DNA of 64,000 nt from the NCBI RefSeq assembly GCF_020297055.1, contig NZ_JAIXCQ010000003.1, positions 250,691 through 314,690 of the forward strand, in the 5' to 3' direction. Made by a program: the position numbers and the translations under genes. Under the pieces are notes generated by a model. That model made no database searches, had not been told where the DNA came from, and saw only the letters and a list, made by a program, of their open reading frames with translations. This DNA is from Isoptericola luteus (GTDB lineage: Bacteria; Actinomycetota; Actinomycetes; Actinomycetales; Cellulomonadaceae). Each line of letters starts with the position of its first letter. The stretch's first letter is position 1. Positions 8,481 through 17,594 of this stretch are shown piece after piece.

Positions 8481-8499
8481 GATCAAAACGTTAGTGATC
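8481..8499. promoter_or_regulatory. Inverted repeat GATCA-N9-TGATC in front of the GH20 gene
   Basis: Between the lipoprotein stop and the GH20 start, gatca at 8481-8485 and tgatc at 8495-8499 form a symmetric pair enclosing an aacgtt core (8487-8492). It is a possible operator for the GH20 gene. No dedicated regulator is adjacent, and the symmetry may be chance. Confidence 0.3.
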
Positions 8500-8535
8500 C
8501 TGCTGAACTCCGTCAACGCCGTACCGGGCGAGCCC

Positions 8536-10167
8536 TCAGAGCGCGCCGACGACGACCGGCGACGGGTCCGTCGGCACCAGCCCTGGCGCGGACGACGTCG
8601 GGAAGCCCGGCCCCGACCAGCCCAGGTGCACGCCGTCGGGGACGCCCGCCGACACCTCGTTCCACACCCACTCGCCGGTGGTCCCCCCGCCCGTGCGGTC
8701 GGCCGCCACGACCACCTCGACCTGCGCCACCGAGCGCAGCTCCTGCCGGTCCGGCACGGAGTCCGGGCGCGTCTGGTGCACCACGAGCATGGTGGGCGGC
8801 AGCCCCTCGCGCGTCATGAGGTCGGCGAGGTAGGTGACCACGTCCTGCACCTCGGCGGCGTCGGCCCGGTGGGAGGACGCCGGGTCGTCGGAGAGCCGGC
8901 GCTCCGGGTGCACCGCGACGCCCACGCCGGACTGCTGCAGGAGGGCCTCGACCTCACGCACCTCCTCGACCAGAGGCGCCGTCCCCGACCCCACGTCGAG
9001 CAGCACGTACACCCCGGCCTCGCGTGCCGCGTCCACGAGGGGACGCAGCGCCTCCGGGTCCTCCTCGGTGACCCAGTCGCCGTCGTCGCCGGCGGCAGTG
9101 GCCGGCTCGCCGGCGGCGATCCGCAGCGTCGGGACGACGGGCCCCGCCTCCTGCGCCGACCCCTCGCCACCCTCGGCCGTCTCGTCCGCGTCGGCCGCCT
9201 CGTCGCCGGCCGGGGCGACGTCGTACACCGCCGCGACCTCCTGCGCGCGCGCGACCATCGTCGCCGGGTCGTCCCAGCGGTCCGCGCTCGTCGTGACGTA
9301 CCGCCCGGGCAGCAGGTGCTGCGTCCCCGACGGCAGGAGAGCGCCGCCCTCGGCAGCCGCGACCCGCCATGCGAAGTCCTCCGGCTCACCGAAGGTCGGC
9401 CCGACCCCGAGCACTGTCAGCGCCTGCGCCTCGTCGACCGTCCGCACGGCGCGGGCGGCCCCGAGGTCGCCCCCCGGGACGTCCGCGGCGACGGCACCCA
9501 CCGCACGCAGCGACGCGATCGCGGCCTCCTGGCCGGGCTCAGGGTCGACGACGGCGAGCACCTCGCGCAGCAGCCTGGGCGCGTCCTGCGCCGACGGCGC
9601 GGTTCCGCCCGCGCCCACGACGTCCGCCAGCAGCGCGCCGAGGTCGTCGTCCTCGATCACGGGGAACCCGTCCTCGCCCTCGACCACGTCGGGCGTGGCC
9701 CGGACCACCTGGACGCCGGCGGCGGAGGCCACGTCCTGCGCGGCCGCTCCCTCCTCGCCCACGACCACGGCCACCCGGGCACCCAGGCGGTTCAGCTCGT
9801 CCCGCAGCCCGGTGTCGGAGCTGCCGCCGCGCGCGAGCAGCGCCGGCGCCCGCACCCCGACGGCGGCCGCCGCGAGCGATGCCATGGCCTCGTCGTCCGC
9901 GGCGTCCGCCAGCACCACGGTCTCGGCGCGCGCGTAGACCGTCTGGCTCGCCGTGAGCGCCAGCTCGACCGGGTCGGCGGTGTCGAGCAGCAGCGCGTGC
10001 TGCTCGATCTCGCGGACCGCGACCGACGGAGCGGACTCCTGAGGGCTCGCGACGTCGTCGGGCTGCGTGACGCTGCAGCCGGCGAGCGCCAGCGCGCCGC
10101 TCACGACGACGGCGACGGGCAGGACGAATCGGGCGTTCCGGGAGGGCACAGCCTCATCCTCGCGCAT
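8536..10167 (-). CDS. Secreted lipoprotein with a cell-wall-binding-repeat-2-like region
   Basis: 543-residue lipoprotein. The signal peptide VLPVAVVVSGALALAGC places the lipidated cysteine at residue 31 (25 if the GTG at 10149 is the start). After it, ALTASQTVYARAETVVLADAADDEAMASLAAAAVGVRAPALL and RLGARVAVVVGEEG follow the pattern of cell-wall-binding repeat 2 domains (hydrophobic strand, D/S-A-A helix, LL, then VxVVG). The remainder, with a Glu/Ala/Asp-rich stretch near the middle (ADADETAEGGEGSAQEAG), has no family I recognise. The gene begins ten bases after the GH95 stop and is probably in the same transcript. A surface glycan-binding role is an inference from context. Confidence 0.65.
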   Translation of the reverse strand: MREDEAVPSRNARFVLPVAVVVSGALALAGCSVTQPDDVASPQESAPSVAVREIEQHALLLDTADPVELALTASQTVYARAETVVLADAADDEAMASLAAAAVGVRAPALLARGGSSDTGLRDELNRLGARVAVVVGEEGAAAQDVASAAGVQVVRATPDVVEGEDGFPVIEDDDLGALLADVVGAGGTAPSAQDAPRLLREVLAVVDPEPGQEAAIASLRAVGAVAADVPGGDLGAARAVRTVDEAQALTVLGVGPTFGEPEDFAWRVAAAEGGALLPSGTQHLLPGRYVTTSADRWDDPATMVARAQEVAAVYDVAPAGDEAADADETAEGGEGSAQEAGPVVPTLRIAAGEPATAAGDDGDWVTEEDPEALRPLVDAAREAGVYVLLDVGSGTAPLVEEVREVEALLQQSGVGVAVHPERRLSDDPASSHRADAAEVQDVVTYLADLMTREGLPPTMLVVHQTRPDSVPDRQELRSVAQVEVVVAADRTGGGTTGEWVWNEVSAGVPDGVHLGWSGPGFPTSSAPGLVPTDPSPVVVGAL

Positions 10168-10176
10168 CGGAGGGGC

Positions 10177-12702
10177 TCAGGTCGACGGCCTGGCCCGATC
10201 CGGTGCCACGACGACCCGCCGGCCGGCGTCGAGCCGCACCTCGACTTCCCCTCCGGGCCACCGCACCCGTGTCCGCACCGCGGCCCGGCCCTCGCCGGCG
10301 CTCTCGGCCCCGCCCTTGCCGGCGCCCGCGCGGGCGTCCTCCGCCCCGCCCTCGGCGACGGTGCCGTCCGCCGTCAGCGCGGCCTCGACGAGCCGGCCGT
10401 CGGCCCAGACCACGTCCACCGTGACGCCGCCCCGCGCCCGCAGGCCCCGGACGCTGCCGGCCGGCCAGTCCGGCGGCAGCGCCGGGAGCAGGTCGACCGT
10501 CCCGCCGTGGGACTGCACGAGCAGCTCGGCGATCCCGGCCGTCGCCCCGAGGTTGCCGTCGACCTGGAACGGCGGGTGCGCGCTGAACAGGTTCGGGTAG
10601 ACCCCGCCGCGATGCCCTCCCCCGCCGGCGGCGACGCGCAGCGCGAGCCGCAGCACCCGCTGGGCGGCCGCGCCGTCGTGCAGCCGTGCCCACAGCGACA
10701 GCCGCCAGGCGAGCGCCCAGCCCGTGGACTCGGGGCCGCGCAGCTCGAGCGTGCGGCGGGCCGCCGCCGCGAGGTGGCCCATGGTCTCGGTGTCCCACAG
10801 GCCCAGCGGGTACAGCCCCACCAGGTGCGAGGTGTGCCGGTGCTCCGGCTCGGCCTCGGGCAGGTCGCGCGCCCACTCGAGCAGCTCTCCTCGTGCCCCG
10901 ACGGCGGGGTCGGGCAGCGCGGCGACGGCGTCCTCCAGCTCGGCGAGCCAGGGGGCGGGCGCGCCCAGGCGGTCGCGCAGCGCCCGGGCCGTGCGCGCCA
11001 GGTCGCGCAGCAGCGCGACGTCCATCGTGGACGACTCGGTCACCGCCGCGGGGGCGCCGTCGGGCGCGACGAACCGGTTCTCGGGCGACGTGGACGGCGC
11101 GGTGGACGCCCGCCCGTGCGGGTCGCGGCGCACCCAGTCCAGGGCGAACAGGCACGCCCCCTCGACCACGGGCCAGGACCGGCGCGCGCGCCCCGTGTCG
11201 CCGGTGAACGCCAGGTGGTCGGCCACAGCACGGGTCAGCCAGACGCCGCCCATCGGCCAGCAGGCCCACGACGCGTCACCCGTCCCCGCCCCCACCGCGT
11301 AGGGGTGGCCCCACGGGTCGGTGTTGTGGTGGACCGCCCAGCCGCGCGCGCCGTAGAGGCCGGCCGCAGCGCGGCCCGTGACGGCGAGCGTGTCCAGCAG
11401 GTCGAGCAGCGGGTCGAGGCACTCGTCGAGCCCCGTCGGGAGCGCCGGCCAGTAGTTCATCTCGGTGTTGATGTTGGTCGTGTAGTTGCCGCTCCACGGT
11501 GCGGGGAGCTCCTCGTTCCAGATCCCCTGGAGGTTCGCGGGGAACCCTCCCGGGCGCGACGACGCGACGAGCAGGTACCGCCCGTGGTGGAACAGCAGCG
11601 CGACCAGCGACGGGTCCGCGGCGCCGGCGTCGTGCGCGGCGACACGCTCGTCGGTGGGCAGGGCGTGACCTGCACCCGCGTCCGACGGGGTGAGGTCGAG
11701 CGCGGCCCGGTCGAACAGCGCCGCATGGTCGGCCACGTGCGCCCCGAGCAGGTCGGGGGCGTCGAGCGCGGCGTCGACGCGCGCGGCCAGGAGTGCGCGC
11801 AGGTCCGCCGACGTCGCGGCGGCGTTCGCGTGGTCCGGACGCCCGGGCGCGGGCGCCAGGACGGTTCCCGTGGCGAGCACCAGCCGCACCTGGCGGGCGC
11901 CGCGCACCCGGACGAGCGTGCCGTCGACGCTGACCGCACCGTCGGAGACCACGGCGAGCCGCGCCGCCCCGGCGCGCGAGCAGGCGTCGTACCGCACGTG
12001 CTCGTCGGTGTCCTCGTGCCCGGGGGCGACGTCGCCCGGCAACGTGAGGCTCAGGTCGAGCACGGCCGCGCCGTCGGCCTCCCACGCGTCCCGACCGACC
12101 TCGCGGAGCCGGTCCGGCCCGAGCGCCACGTCGACGTCGACGGGGGCGTCGGCCGCCACCTCGTGGACCAGCACGCGCGCCGGGTACGACGCGTACGTGC
12201 GGTGCCCGACCGTCGTCGCGCCGAGGCGGTAGCGGTGGCCGGCCGTGGCCGTGGCCAGGTCGAGCCAGCGGTGCGGGGCGCCCGGCACCGGCTCCGCCGC
12301 GGGCCCGTGCTGGGCGCCGGGCGGGCGCACCTCGACGTCGACGACGGCGAACGGCAGGTACGCCTGCGAGTGCGGGCTCTGGAACCCGCGGAGCAGGTCC
12401 TCGGCGGCGCGCACGTCGCCGGCGTCGAGCGCGGCGCGCGCCCGGGCGAGCAGCCGCGGGCCATCTGATGCCGACAGGTCGGGGGCGTCGTGGGCCGCCG
12501 GCCCGGACCACGCCGAGCCCTCGTTCACCTGCAGACGCTCGCCGGCGACGAGGCCGCGCACCGTCGCACCCTGCAGGCCGTTGCCCACCGGCAGGGACTC
12601 GACGAACGACGTCGCTTCGCCGCGATACCACAGCACCGTCGCGGGGTCGTGCGCCGGCGGCAGGATCGGGACGACGGGGGCGACGCGCGACGACGCGGTC
12701 AT
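10177..12702 (-). CDS. GH95 alpha-L-fucosidase (or alpha-L-galactosidase)
   Basis: 841-residue inverting glycosidase of family 95, which removes alpha-1,2-linked fucose or galactose. Landmarks against Bifidobacterium AfcA: N-terminal beta domain with [20 protein letters not shown] and [13 protein letters not shown]; catalytic-site asparagines in [10 protein letters not shown] (Asn410, Asn412); general acid Glu541 in STSPENRF; and Asp715 in [11 protein letters not shown], all conserved. No signal peptide is visible, so it acts inside the cell or is exported by an unseen route. The ATG at 12702 has a well-placed ggagc ribosome-binding site; an in-frame ATG at 12744 lacks one. It leads a likely operon with the lipoprotein gene and possibly GH20. 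Confidence 0.93.
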   Translation of the reverse strand: MTASSRVAPVVPILPPAHDPATVLWYRGEATSFVESLPVGNGLQGATVRGLVAGERLQVNEGSAWSGPAAHDAPDLSASDGPRLLARARAALDAGDVRAAEDLLRGFQSPHSQAYLPFAVVDVEVRPPGAQHGPAAEPVPGAPHRWLDLATATAGHRYRLGATTVGHRTYASYPARVLVHEVAADAPVDVDVALGPDRLREVGRDAWEADGAAVLDLSLTLPGDVAPGHEDTDEHVRYDACSRAGAARLAVVSDGAVSVDGTLVRVRGARQVRLVLATGTVLAPAPGRPDHANAAATSADLRALLAARVDAALDAPDLLGAHVADHAALFDRAALDLTPSDAGAGHALPTDERVAAHDAGAADPSLVALLFHHGRYLLVASSRPGGFPANLQGIWNEELPAPWSGNYTTNINTEMNYWPALPTGLDECLDPLLDLLDTLAVTGRAAAGLYGARGWAVHHNTDPWGHPYAVGAGTGDASWACWPMGGVWLTRAVADHLAFTGDTGRARRSWPVVEGACLFALDWVRRDPHGRASTAPSTSPENRFVAPDGAPAAVTESSTMDVALLRDLARTARALRDRLGAPAPWLAELEDAVAALPDPAVGARGELLEWARDLPEAEPEHRHTSHLVGLYPLGLWDTETMGHLAAAARRTLELRGPESTGWALAWRLSLWARLHDGAAAQRVLRLALRVAAGGGGHRGGVYPNLFSAHPPFQVDGNLGATAGIAELLVQSHGGTVDLLPALPPDWPAGSVRGLRARGGVTVDVVWADGRLVEAALTADGTVAEGGAEDARAGAGKGGAESAGEGRAAVRTRVRWPGGEVEVRLDAGRRVVVAPDRARPST

Positions 12703-12828
12703 GGCTGCTCCGTTCCGGGCGGCATCGCCCTCGCTGGTCCTCACGGCATCGTGCCCGACGTCTGCCGCCGGCCGGCGCGTCGTCCGGCCGTCGAGAGCCC
12801 CGCTCGGGCGCGCTCCCGGGACGACGAG

Positions 12829-12867
12829 GGCCGCGCCGCCGATGATCGTGTCGTCGGCAGCGCGGCC
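12829..12867 (-). terminator. Stem-loop after the LPXTG surface-protein gene
   Basis: The arms ggccgcgc (12829-12836) and gcgcggcc (12860-12867) pair perfectly, with a second inner stem gccga/tcggc. It lies just past the stop at 12880 in the direction of transcription. No U run follows, as usual in actinobacteria. Confidence 0.6.
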
Positions 12868-12879
12868 CGGGCCGGGGGG

Positions 12880-14559
12880 CTACGCCGTCGCGCGCCTGCG
12901 GCGGCACGCCACCAGCAGCGTCGCGCCCCCGAGCAGCAGCAGGACCGCCACGACGGCCGAGACCACGACGGCCGCCCCGGCGCCGGTCACCGGAAGGGCG
13001 CGGACCTGCTCGTCGTCCTGGGCGGTGTCCGTCACCAGCTCCCGGGTCTCGACCGGCCCGCCCTCCGACGTGTCGTCGTCGACGGGCGTCGACTCCTGCG
13101 GCTCGTCGGCCCCGCCGTCGACGGGGACGACCTCGGGGTGGGCGGTGTTCGTCAGCACCACCTGGGTGGTCGCGTCGTCGACGATCATGAACGTCGCCGT
13201 CGGACCCTGCTCGACGCCGTCCACCACGAACGACGGCTCGGACCAGGTCACGCCGACCACCTGCGGCAGGTCGACCTCGCTCATCGTCACCGACGCCCCT
13301 GCCGGCAGACCGGAGACCACGGAGCCGGCCTCGTCCAGCGGCACCTCCAGCTCCACCGGCGCCGCGTCTCCGGCCGCGAACTCCACCGTGAACTCGGCAT
13401 CGGCGGGCACGCTCGACGCACCGTCGCCCGCGATCTCCTTGACCACGCGGAACCCGCCGGTCGCGGTGACGTCGAACCGGGCGGACGTCGCGATGCGGTG
13501 GGCCTCGCCCCGGACCGTGTACGCATAGACCTGGCACGTGATGTCGGCGGTGCCCGGGGACTGCACCCAGCTCACCGTGTCGGGGCCGACCGGCTCGGCC
13601 GACGCGGCGACCTGAGCCTCCCCGGCCGCACCGGACGTGACGCACAGGTCGACGTCGACGTGGTCGTGCCCGTCGTCGCCGTCGACGACGAGCCTCGACC
13701 CGTCGATCGTCCCCTCGGTCGGGTCGCACAGCTCCACGGTGTCGACGGGGCCACCGGTCGCCAGGGTAATGCTCTGGCGGAACAGGTTCGTCGACAGCGT
13801 GAGCCGCGCGGTGTCGCCCATGCGGACGCCGCTGGGGGCGGGCTCGAGGGAGAGCTTGGGCTCGGCCGGGATCAGGTCGAGGATGCGCTTCCCGTCGGTA
13901 CCGACGTTGTCGTCGCACCAGCCGCCGAACGGGCCGGCGATCGCGGCCCGGTCGGAGACGCACCAGACGAGGTACTGCCGGGCGGTCCTGGTGTTGGTGG
14001 TGTCGTTCGACGCCGTGGTGGCTACCCCGCCGTTCGGCATGGGGGCGGTGAGCTCGAGGTCGTGGTGGACGATGAAGTTGATCGCCAGCTCCTGCTCCTC
14101 GCTGAGCCGGGCGTTCCCGTCCAGGTCCTCGAGCGAACCGACCTTCTTCCCACGCTGGGTCACCTCGCCGGTCCCGGCCACAGCCGTGCAGTACTCGCTC
14201 GCGAAGTCGGTGCAGTACATCCACTCCAGGACGTTCCCGTCGCCCTCGACGTAGCGCAGCCCGCAGCTGGGCGCACCCCCCTGGCCACCGCTGTTGCCGT
14301 AGAGCGGGACGCTGCCGCCGGCGTTGTAGTCCGTCAGCCGCTGCCCGAACACCCGCGTCAGGTCACTGATGGCGCCACCGGTCGCCCGCGGGTCGGAGTT
14401 CGTCGTCCCCTCGCACAACCCGGCCGAGAACGGCACGGTCGCCTCGACGGCCGGGACGTCGGCCTGCGCCGGCGCGGCCAGCAGGGCCGCACCCAGCCCG
14501 CCGAGGAGCATGACGGCGCCGAGCAGGAGTGCCAGACGGAACCTGGACCTAGAGATCAT
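12880..14559 (-). CDS. Sortase-anchored surface protein with a thioester-domain-like head and DUF5979-type domain
   Basis: 559-residue cell-wall protein. It has a signal peptide (RFRLALLLGAVMLLGGLGAALLAAPAQA) and ends with the sorting signal LPVTG at 522-526, a hydrophobic segment and RRRRATA. The head carries YCTDF near residue 110 and, about 75 residues on, NTRTARQYLVWCVSD. This resembles the Cys and TQxAxW motifs of thioester (TQXA) domains, though Arg replaces the usual Thr before Gln. A later region (FRVVKEIAGDG ... LPAGASVTMSEVDLP ... VVLTNTA) matches the DUF5979 Ig-like stalk. A Thr/Glu/Asp-rich spacer precedes LPVTG. The ATG at 14559 follows a gagagg ribosome-binding site. Likely an adhesin; its ligand is unknown. 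Confidence 0.75.
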   Translation of the reverse strand: MISRSRFRLALLLGAVMLLGGLGAALLAAPAQADVPAVEATVPFSAGLCEGTTNSDPRATGGAISDLTRVFGQRLTDYNAGGSVPLYGNSGGQGGAPSCGLRYVEGDGNVLEWMYCTDFASEYCTAVAGTGEVTQRGKKVGSLEDLDGNARLSEEQELAINFIVHHDLELTAPMPNGGVATTASNDTTNTRTARQYLVWCVSDRAAIAGPFGGWCDDNVGTDGKRILDLIPAEPKLSLEPAPSGVRMGDTARLTLSTNLFRQSITLATGGPVDTVELCDPTEGTIDGSRLVVDGDDGHDHVDVDLCVTSGAAGEAQVAASAEPVGPDTVSWVQSPGTADITCQVYAYTVRGEAHRIATSARFDVTATGGFRVVKEIAGDGASSVPADAEFTVEFAAGDAAPVELEVPLDEAGSVVSGLPAGASVTMSEVDLPQVVGVTWSEPSFVVDGVEQGPTATFMIVDDATTQVVLTNTAHPEVVPVDGGADEPQESTPVDDDTSEGGPVETRELVTDTAQDDEQVRALPVTGAGAAVVVSAVVAVLLLLGGATLLVACRRRRATA

Positions 14560-14668
14560 CGGACGTGCCTCTCGTGCGCGCCGACGAGCGCGCGAACAAG
14601 TGAGTTTCGCGGTGGCCGACGGGTCCGGTCGTCGCACACGGACTCCCTTCTGCCCCGGGAGCACGATG

Positions 14669-14702
14669 GACGATCGCCGCGGGCATCGCTGCGGCGATCG
14701 TC
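14669..14702. terminator. Perfect 12-bp stem-loop upstream of the surface-protein gene
   Basis: gacgatcgccgc (14669-14680) and gcggcgatcgtc (14691-14702) form a perfect stem with a ten-base loop. It lies between the tetR stop (14797) and the surface-protein start (14559), so it could end tetR transcription or act in the 5' leader of the surface-protein gene. Confidence 0.5.
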
Positions 14703-14734
14703 ACACCTCGCCGAAGTTCACCCCCGCCCTCGAC

Positions 14735-14766
14735 CGCACGACGCGCGGCCGCGCGACGGTCGTGCG
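14735..14766 (-). terminator. Stem-loop after the tetR gene
   Basis: cgcacgac (14735-14742) pairs with gtcgtgcg (14759-14766), about 30 bases past the tetR stop in its direction of transcription. A likely terminator without a U tract. Confidence 0.45.
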
Positions 14767-14796
14767 CTGGCCGCCAGGATCGCGCCGCCGAGGCCG

Positions 14797-15369
14797 TCAG
14801 GTGAAGGTCAGCCGGTCCACGACCCGGCGGGCGAGGACCTCCGGGTCGGCGGCGCCGTCCAGCAGGTCGGAACGCTCGAACGCCCCCTCCCGCCACAGCG
14901 AGGCGAACCCGTGCACGATCGACCAGGCGGCGAGCTGCACCGTCGCGGGATCCTCCACGTCGCCGAGCGCGCCGACGCCCCCGCTCAGGACGGCGCCCGC
15001 CCGGCCTCGCGCTGCCAGCAGGTCCGGGTCGTCGGCCCGGACCAGGTCGGACCGGAACATCACCGCGAAGTGGCCGGGGTGCGCGAGGGCGAACCGGACG
15101 TAGGCCACGGCCGCGTCCCGCAGGTCGGGGCCGGCGGCTCCCAGCTCGTCGCCGAGCAGCGTGTAGCCCTCGGCGGCGAGCGCGGTGAACAGGCCGCGCC
15201 GGTCACCGAAGTGGTGCGCCGGGGCTGCGTGCGACACCCCGGCGAGCCGGGCGAGCACCCGCAGGGAGATGCCGTCGACACCCTCGCTCGCGACCTGCTC
15301 GGCCGCGCGCCGCAGCACCGTCGCCCGCAGGTCGCCGTGGTGATAGCCGTCCGTCTCTCGGGTCGCCAT
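14797..15369 (-). CDS. TetR/AcrR-family transcriptional regulator
   Basis: 190-residue one-component repressor. The N-terminal helix-turn-helix is clear (GYHHGDLRATVLRRAAEQVASEG ... SLRVLARLAGVSHAAPAHHFGDRRGLFTALAAEG). The C-terminal half resembles the WHG/TetR_C_33 ligand domain (YVRFALAHPGHFAVMF). The ATG at 15369 is chosen because ggaggtgg lies four bases upstream; the ATG at 15381 would contain that site. It is divergent from the DoxX-like gene with a palindrome between them, so it probably represses itself and doxX. The effector is unknown. Confidence 0.92.
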   Translation of the reverse strand: MATRETDGYHHGDLRATVLRRAAEQVASEGVDGISLRVLARLAGVSHAAPAHHFGDRRGLFTALAAEGYTLLGDELGAAGPDLRDAAVAYVRFALAHPGHFAVMFRSDLVRADDPDLLAARGRAGAVLSGGVGALGDVEDPATVQLAAWSIVHGFASLWREGAFERSDLLDGAADPEVLARRVVDRLTFT

Positions 15370-15381
15370 GCCCACCTCCAT

Positions 15382-15396
15382 CTAGTCATTGACTAG
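15382..15396. promoter_or_regulatory. Candidate TetR operator, 15-bp perfect palindrome
   Basis: ctagtcattgactag has perfect dyad symmetry around one central base and lies 12 bases upstream of the tetR start, in the gap shared with the divergent DoxX-like gene. Size, position and low GC against a GC-rich background all fit a TetR-family operator. Confidence 0.75.
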
Positions 15397-15457
15397 TCTA
15401 CGCCGGTGGCCTAACTTGTCAGCGTCAAGATTGTCCCGTCGCACCAGGAGTCTGCTC

Positions 15458-15895
15458 ATGGCACCACCGCTGATCCTGCTCGTCGCCGTCACCCTCGCGG
15501 CGCGTGTCGCCGGCGCCCTCGGGCTCGCGGCCCTCGACACCTGGCCCGCTGCGATCACCGCGGGGCTCGCCGCGATGCTGCTGCTCACCGGCGGCGCGCA
15601 CTTCGTGCAGCCCCTCCGAGGAGAGCTCGTCGCGATGGTCCCGCCCCGGCTCCCGCGCCCGGAGACCCTGGTCACGGTGACCGGCGTCCTCGAGGTCGCG
15701 GGCGCGGTCGGCCTCCTCGTGCCGGCCACCCGCGTCGCCGCCGCGATCTGCCTCGCCCTGCTGCTCGTGGTGATGTTCCCCGCGAACGTCCACGCCGCAC
15801 GGGCCGAGCGCGGCATGAGGTCGATGCCGCTGCCGGCCCGTGCTGCGCTGCAGGTGGTCTTCGTCGGTGCGTGCGCCGTCGCCGCCTTCGCCTAG
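15458..15895 (+). CDS. DoxX-like integral membrane protein
   Basis: 145-residue protein with four hydrophobic segments (PLILLVAVTLAARVAGALGLAAL; AAITAGLAAMLLLTGGAHFV; LVTVTGVLEVAGAVGLLVP; AAICLALLLVVMFPANVHAA) in the DoxX/DoxD pattern, including the family-type GAHFVQPLRG and FPANVHAA loops. The ATG at 15458 has ggag seven bases upstream; earlier in-frame starts would overlap the operator. It is controlled by the adjacent TetR protein if the palindrome at 15382-15396 is its operator. DoxX proteins are loosely linked to redox and quinone-related membrane functions; the exact role here is unknown. Confidence 0.8.
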   Translation: MAPPLILLVAVTLAARVAGALGLAALDTWPAAITAGLAAMLLLTGGAHFVQPLRGELVAMVPPRLPRPETLVTVTGVLEVAGAVGLLVPATRVAAAICLALLLVVMFPANVHAARAERGMRSMPLPARAALQVVFVGACAVAAFA

Positions 15896-15902
15896 GAGCA
15901 CC

Positions 15903-15938
15903 GGGCCGGGCCTCAGCCACCTGAAGGGCCGGGCCTCA
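15903..15938. repeat. Direct repeat of 13 bp between convergent genes
   Basis: gggccgggcctca occurs at 15903-15915 and again at 15926-15938, in the 49-base gap between the DoxX stop and the GH39 stop. The second copy can pair with agggcccc just downstream. Possibly part of a terminator. Confidence 0.4.
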
Positions 15939-15944
15939 TCCGCC

Positions 15945-17594
15945 TCAGGGCCCCGGGCACGCGGTGAGGGACGCCACCGCCCAGGCGGGCAGCGTGACGT
16001 CCACGTCGAGCACCCCGTCCGGCGACACGGTGATCACCTCGCGCCGCAGGGCGTCGGCCTCGGTGCGCAGCCACGCGGTCTCGTCCCTGGTGAGGTTGAG
16101 CGGTGCACCGATCCGGTACCAGGACTCCGCCACGTTGCCGTGCTCCAGGTCGAGGGTCTCGACCTGGAACCGGGCCCCCGGGGCCAGCCCTTCGACCCGG
16201 TGCCGGATCCGCCGGGCCGGGCCGACGTCGGCCAGCGGGCGGGTCGCGGCGAACGTGTCCTGGGAGCCGACGGAGGCGAGGCCCATCTCCTCGGGGTAGT
16301 TGAAGAACAGCCCGGACAGTGCGCCGGTGTCGCCGCACCGGGTCAGCACGCCGTGCGGCGCCGACAGCAGCAGCCGGTCCCCGAGGCGAGCGAGCATCGC
16401 CATCGCGTGGAAGGTCGGCTTGTGGATGCCCTGCTCGTTGACCAGGCCGAACCCGCCGTGGAACGGCCCGATACCCGCTCCGCCCTCCTCGAACACGTCC
16501 GTGAACGTCCAGTAGGAGATCGAGTCGGCCAGCTCGGCGCACCGCAGGTAGGTCCGCGTGATCGACGTCGCCGCGTACACGGTGTCGTGGACGGCGTCCC
16601 GGCTCGACGGCGACGTCGACCACTCCGTGATGTGGACGGCCGCCCCGGGGAACGCGCTGCGCGCGACGAGCTCACGCAGGACGACCAGGTCGTCGCCGGT
16701 GGCGTCGGCGTACCGGCTGATGGCGTGCCCCTCGCCGTCGGCGCCGAACGCGTAGTCGGTCGGGTACAGGTGCGTCGTCACGAAGTCCACGGGGACGTCG
16801 TGCGCGGCGCACCAGTCGAGGAACTCCTCGATCCACACGGGACGCCAGTCGAGCGAGTCGACGTCGTCGGCCTCGACCGTCGCGTGCTCCTGCGAGCGGT
16901 CCTCGGTCTCGCCGCGATACCGGTCGTCCGGCACGAACACGCTGGTGGACGGCCCGCCCACCCGCAGCTCCGGGTCGATCGCCTTGATCGCCCGGGCCGT
17001 CGCCCCGTAGAGCTCGAAGTACTCCGTGCGGGTGCCCGTCCAGAAGTGGGGCACCAGGTTCGGCTCGTTCCAGATCTCGAACGGCCAGCGCCGCACCTCC
17101 TCGATCCCGTACCGGCCGATCCAGTGCCGCACGGTGGTGGTCACGAGCTCCACCCAGCGGTCCATGTCGGTGGGCGGGCTGGCGTGCGCCTTCCACCAGA
17201 ACACCGTCTCCGTGGTGGAGGCCAGCTCACGTGGCATGAACCCGAGCTCCACGAACGGCCGGGCACCGGTGTCGAGGACGGCGTCGAAGACCTTGTCGAC
17301 GTACGCGAAGGTGTACACGGGCTCCGGCAGCGGGTTCCCCGGGCCGAACCCGCCGCCGTTCGCGGTGCGCAGCACGAACATGTCGTCGTGGAACACGCCG
17401 TGGAAGCGGACGTACCGGGCGCCCAGCACCTGGACGGCCTCCCGGAAGTGCTCCTGCCAGTCGGCCCGGAGCGCCTCGTGCGCCCGGCCCGCCCCGACGC
17501 ACTCGTTCCAGACGTGCCGCAGCACGCGCTCCGACGGCACCTCGCCGTCGACCCGCAGCGCCTCCGGCGTCGTGCCGTCGGACGACCCGCTCAC
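15945..17594 (-). CDS. GH39 glycosidase, probable beta-xylosidase
   Basis: 549-residue retaining glycosidase without signal peptide, so it acts on imported oligosaccharides. GH39 hallmarks are present: RYVRFHGVFHDDM near the start of the barrel, the acid/base Glu177 in FEIWNEPN, and the nucleophile Glu324 in HITEWSTS. A C-terminal beta domain follows (PARRIRHRVEGLAPGARFQVETLD). The GTG start at 17594 overlaps the stop of the upstream permease gene as GTGA, so translation is coupled. It is the last gene of the arabinoxylan operon. Family 39 also contains alpha-L-iduronidases, but the bacterial branch and the neighbours favour beta-xylosidase. Confidence 0.88.
   Translation of the reverse strand: MSGSSDGTTPEALRVDGEVPSERVLRHVWNECVGAGRAHEALRADWQEHFREAVQVLGARYVRFHGVFHDDMFVLRTANGGGFGPGNPLPEPVYTFAYVDKVFDAVLDTGARPFVELGFMPRELASTTETVFWWKAHASPPTDMDRWVELVTTTVRHWIGRYGIEEVRRWPFEIWNEPNLVPHFWTGTRTEYFELYGATARAIKAIDPELRVGGPSTSVFVPDDRYRGETEDRSQEHATVEADDVDSLDWRPVWIEEFLDWCAAHDVPVDFVTTHLYPTDYAFGADGEGHAISRYADATGDDLVVLRELVARSAFPGAAVHITEWSTSPSSRDAVHDTVYAATSITRTYLRCAELADSISYWTFTDVFEEGGAGIGPFHGGFGLVNEQGIHKPTFHAMAMLARLGDRLLLSAPHGVLTRCGDTGALSGLFFNYPEEMGLASVGSQDTFAATRPLADVGPARRIRHRVEGLAPGARFQVETLDLEHGNVAESWYRIGAPLNLTRDETAWLRTEADALRREVITVSPDGVLDVDVTLPAWAVASLTACPGP

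Noticed and set aside
6910-12468. Open plus-strand frame of about 1,850 codons opposite GH20, lipoprotein and GH95
   Set aside because: Crosses three well-supported minus-strand genes and both their gaps, with low-complexity Arg/Gly content.
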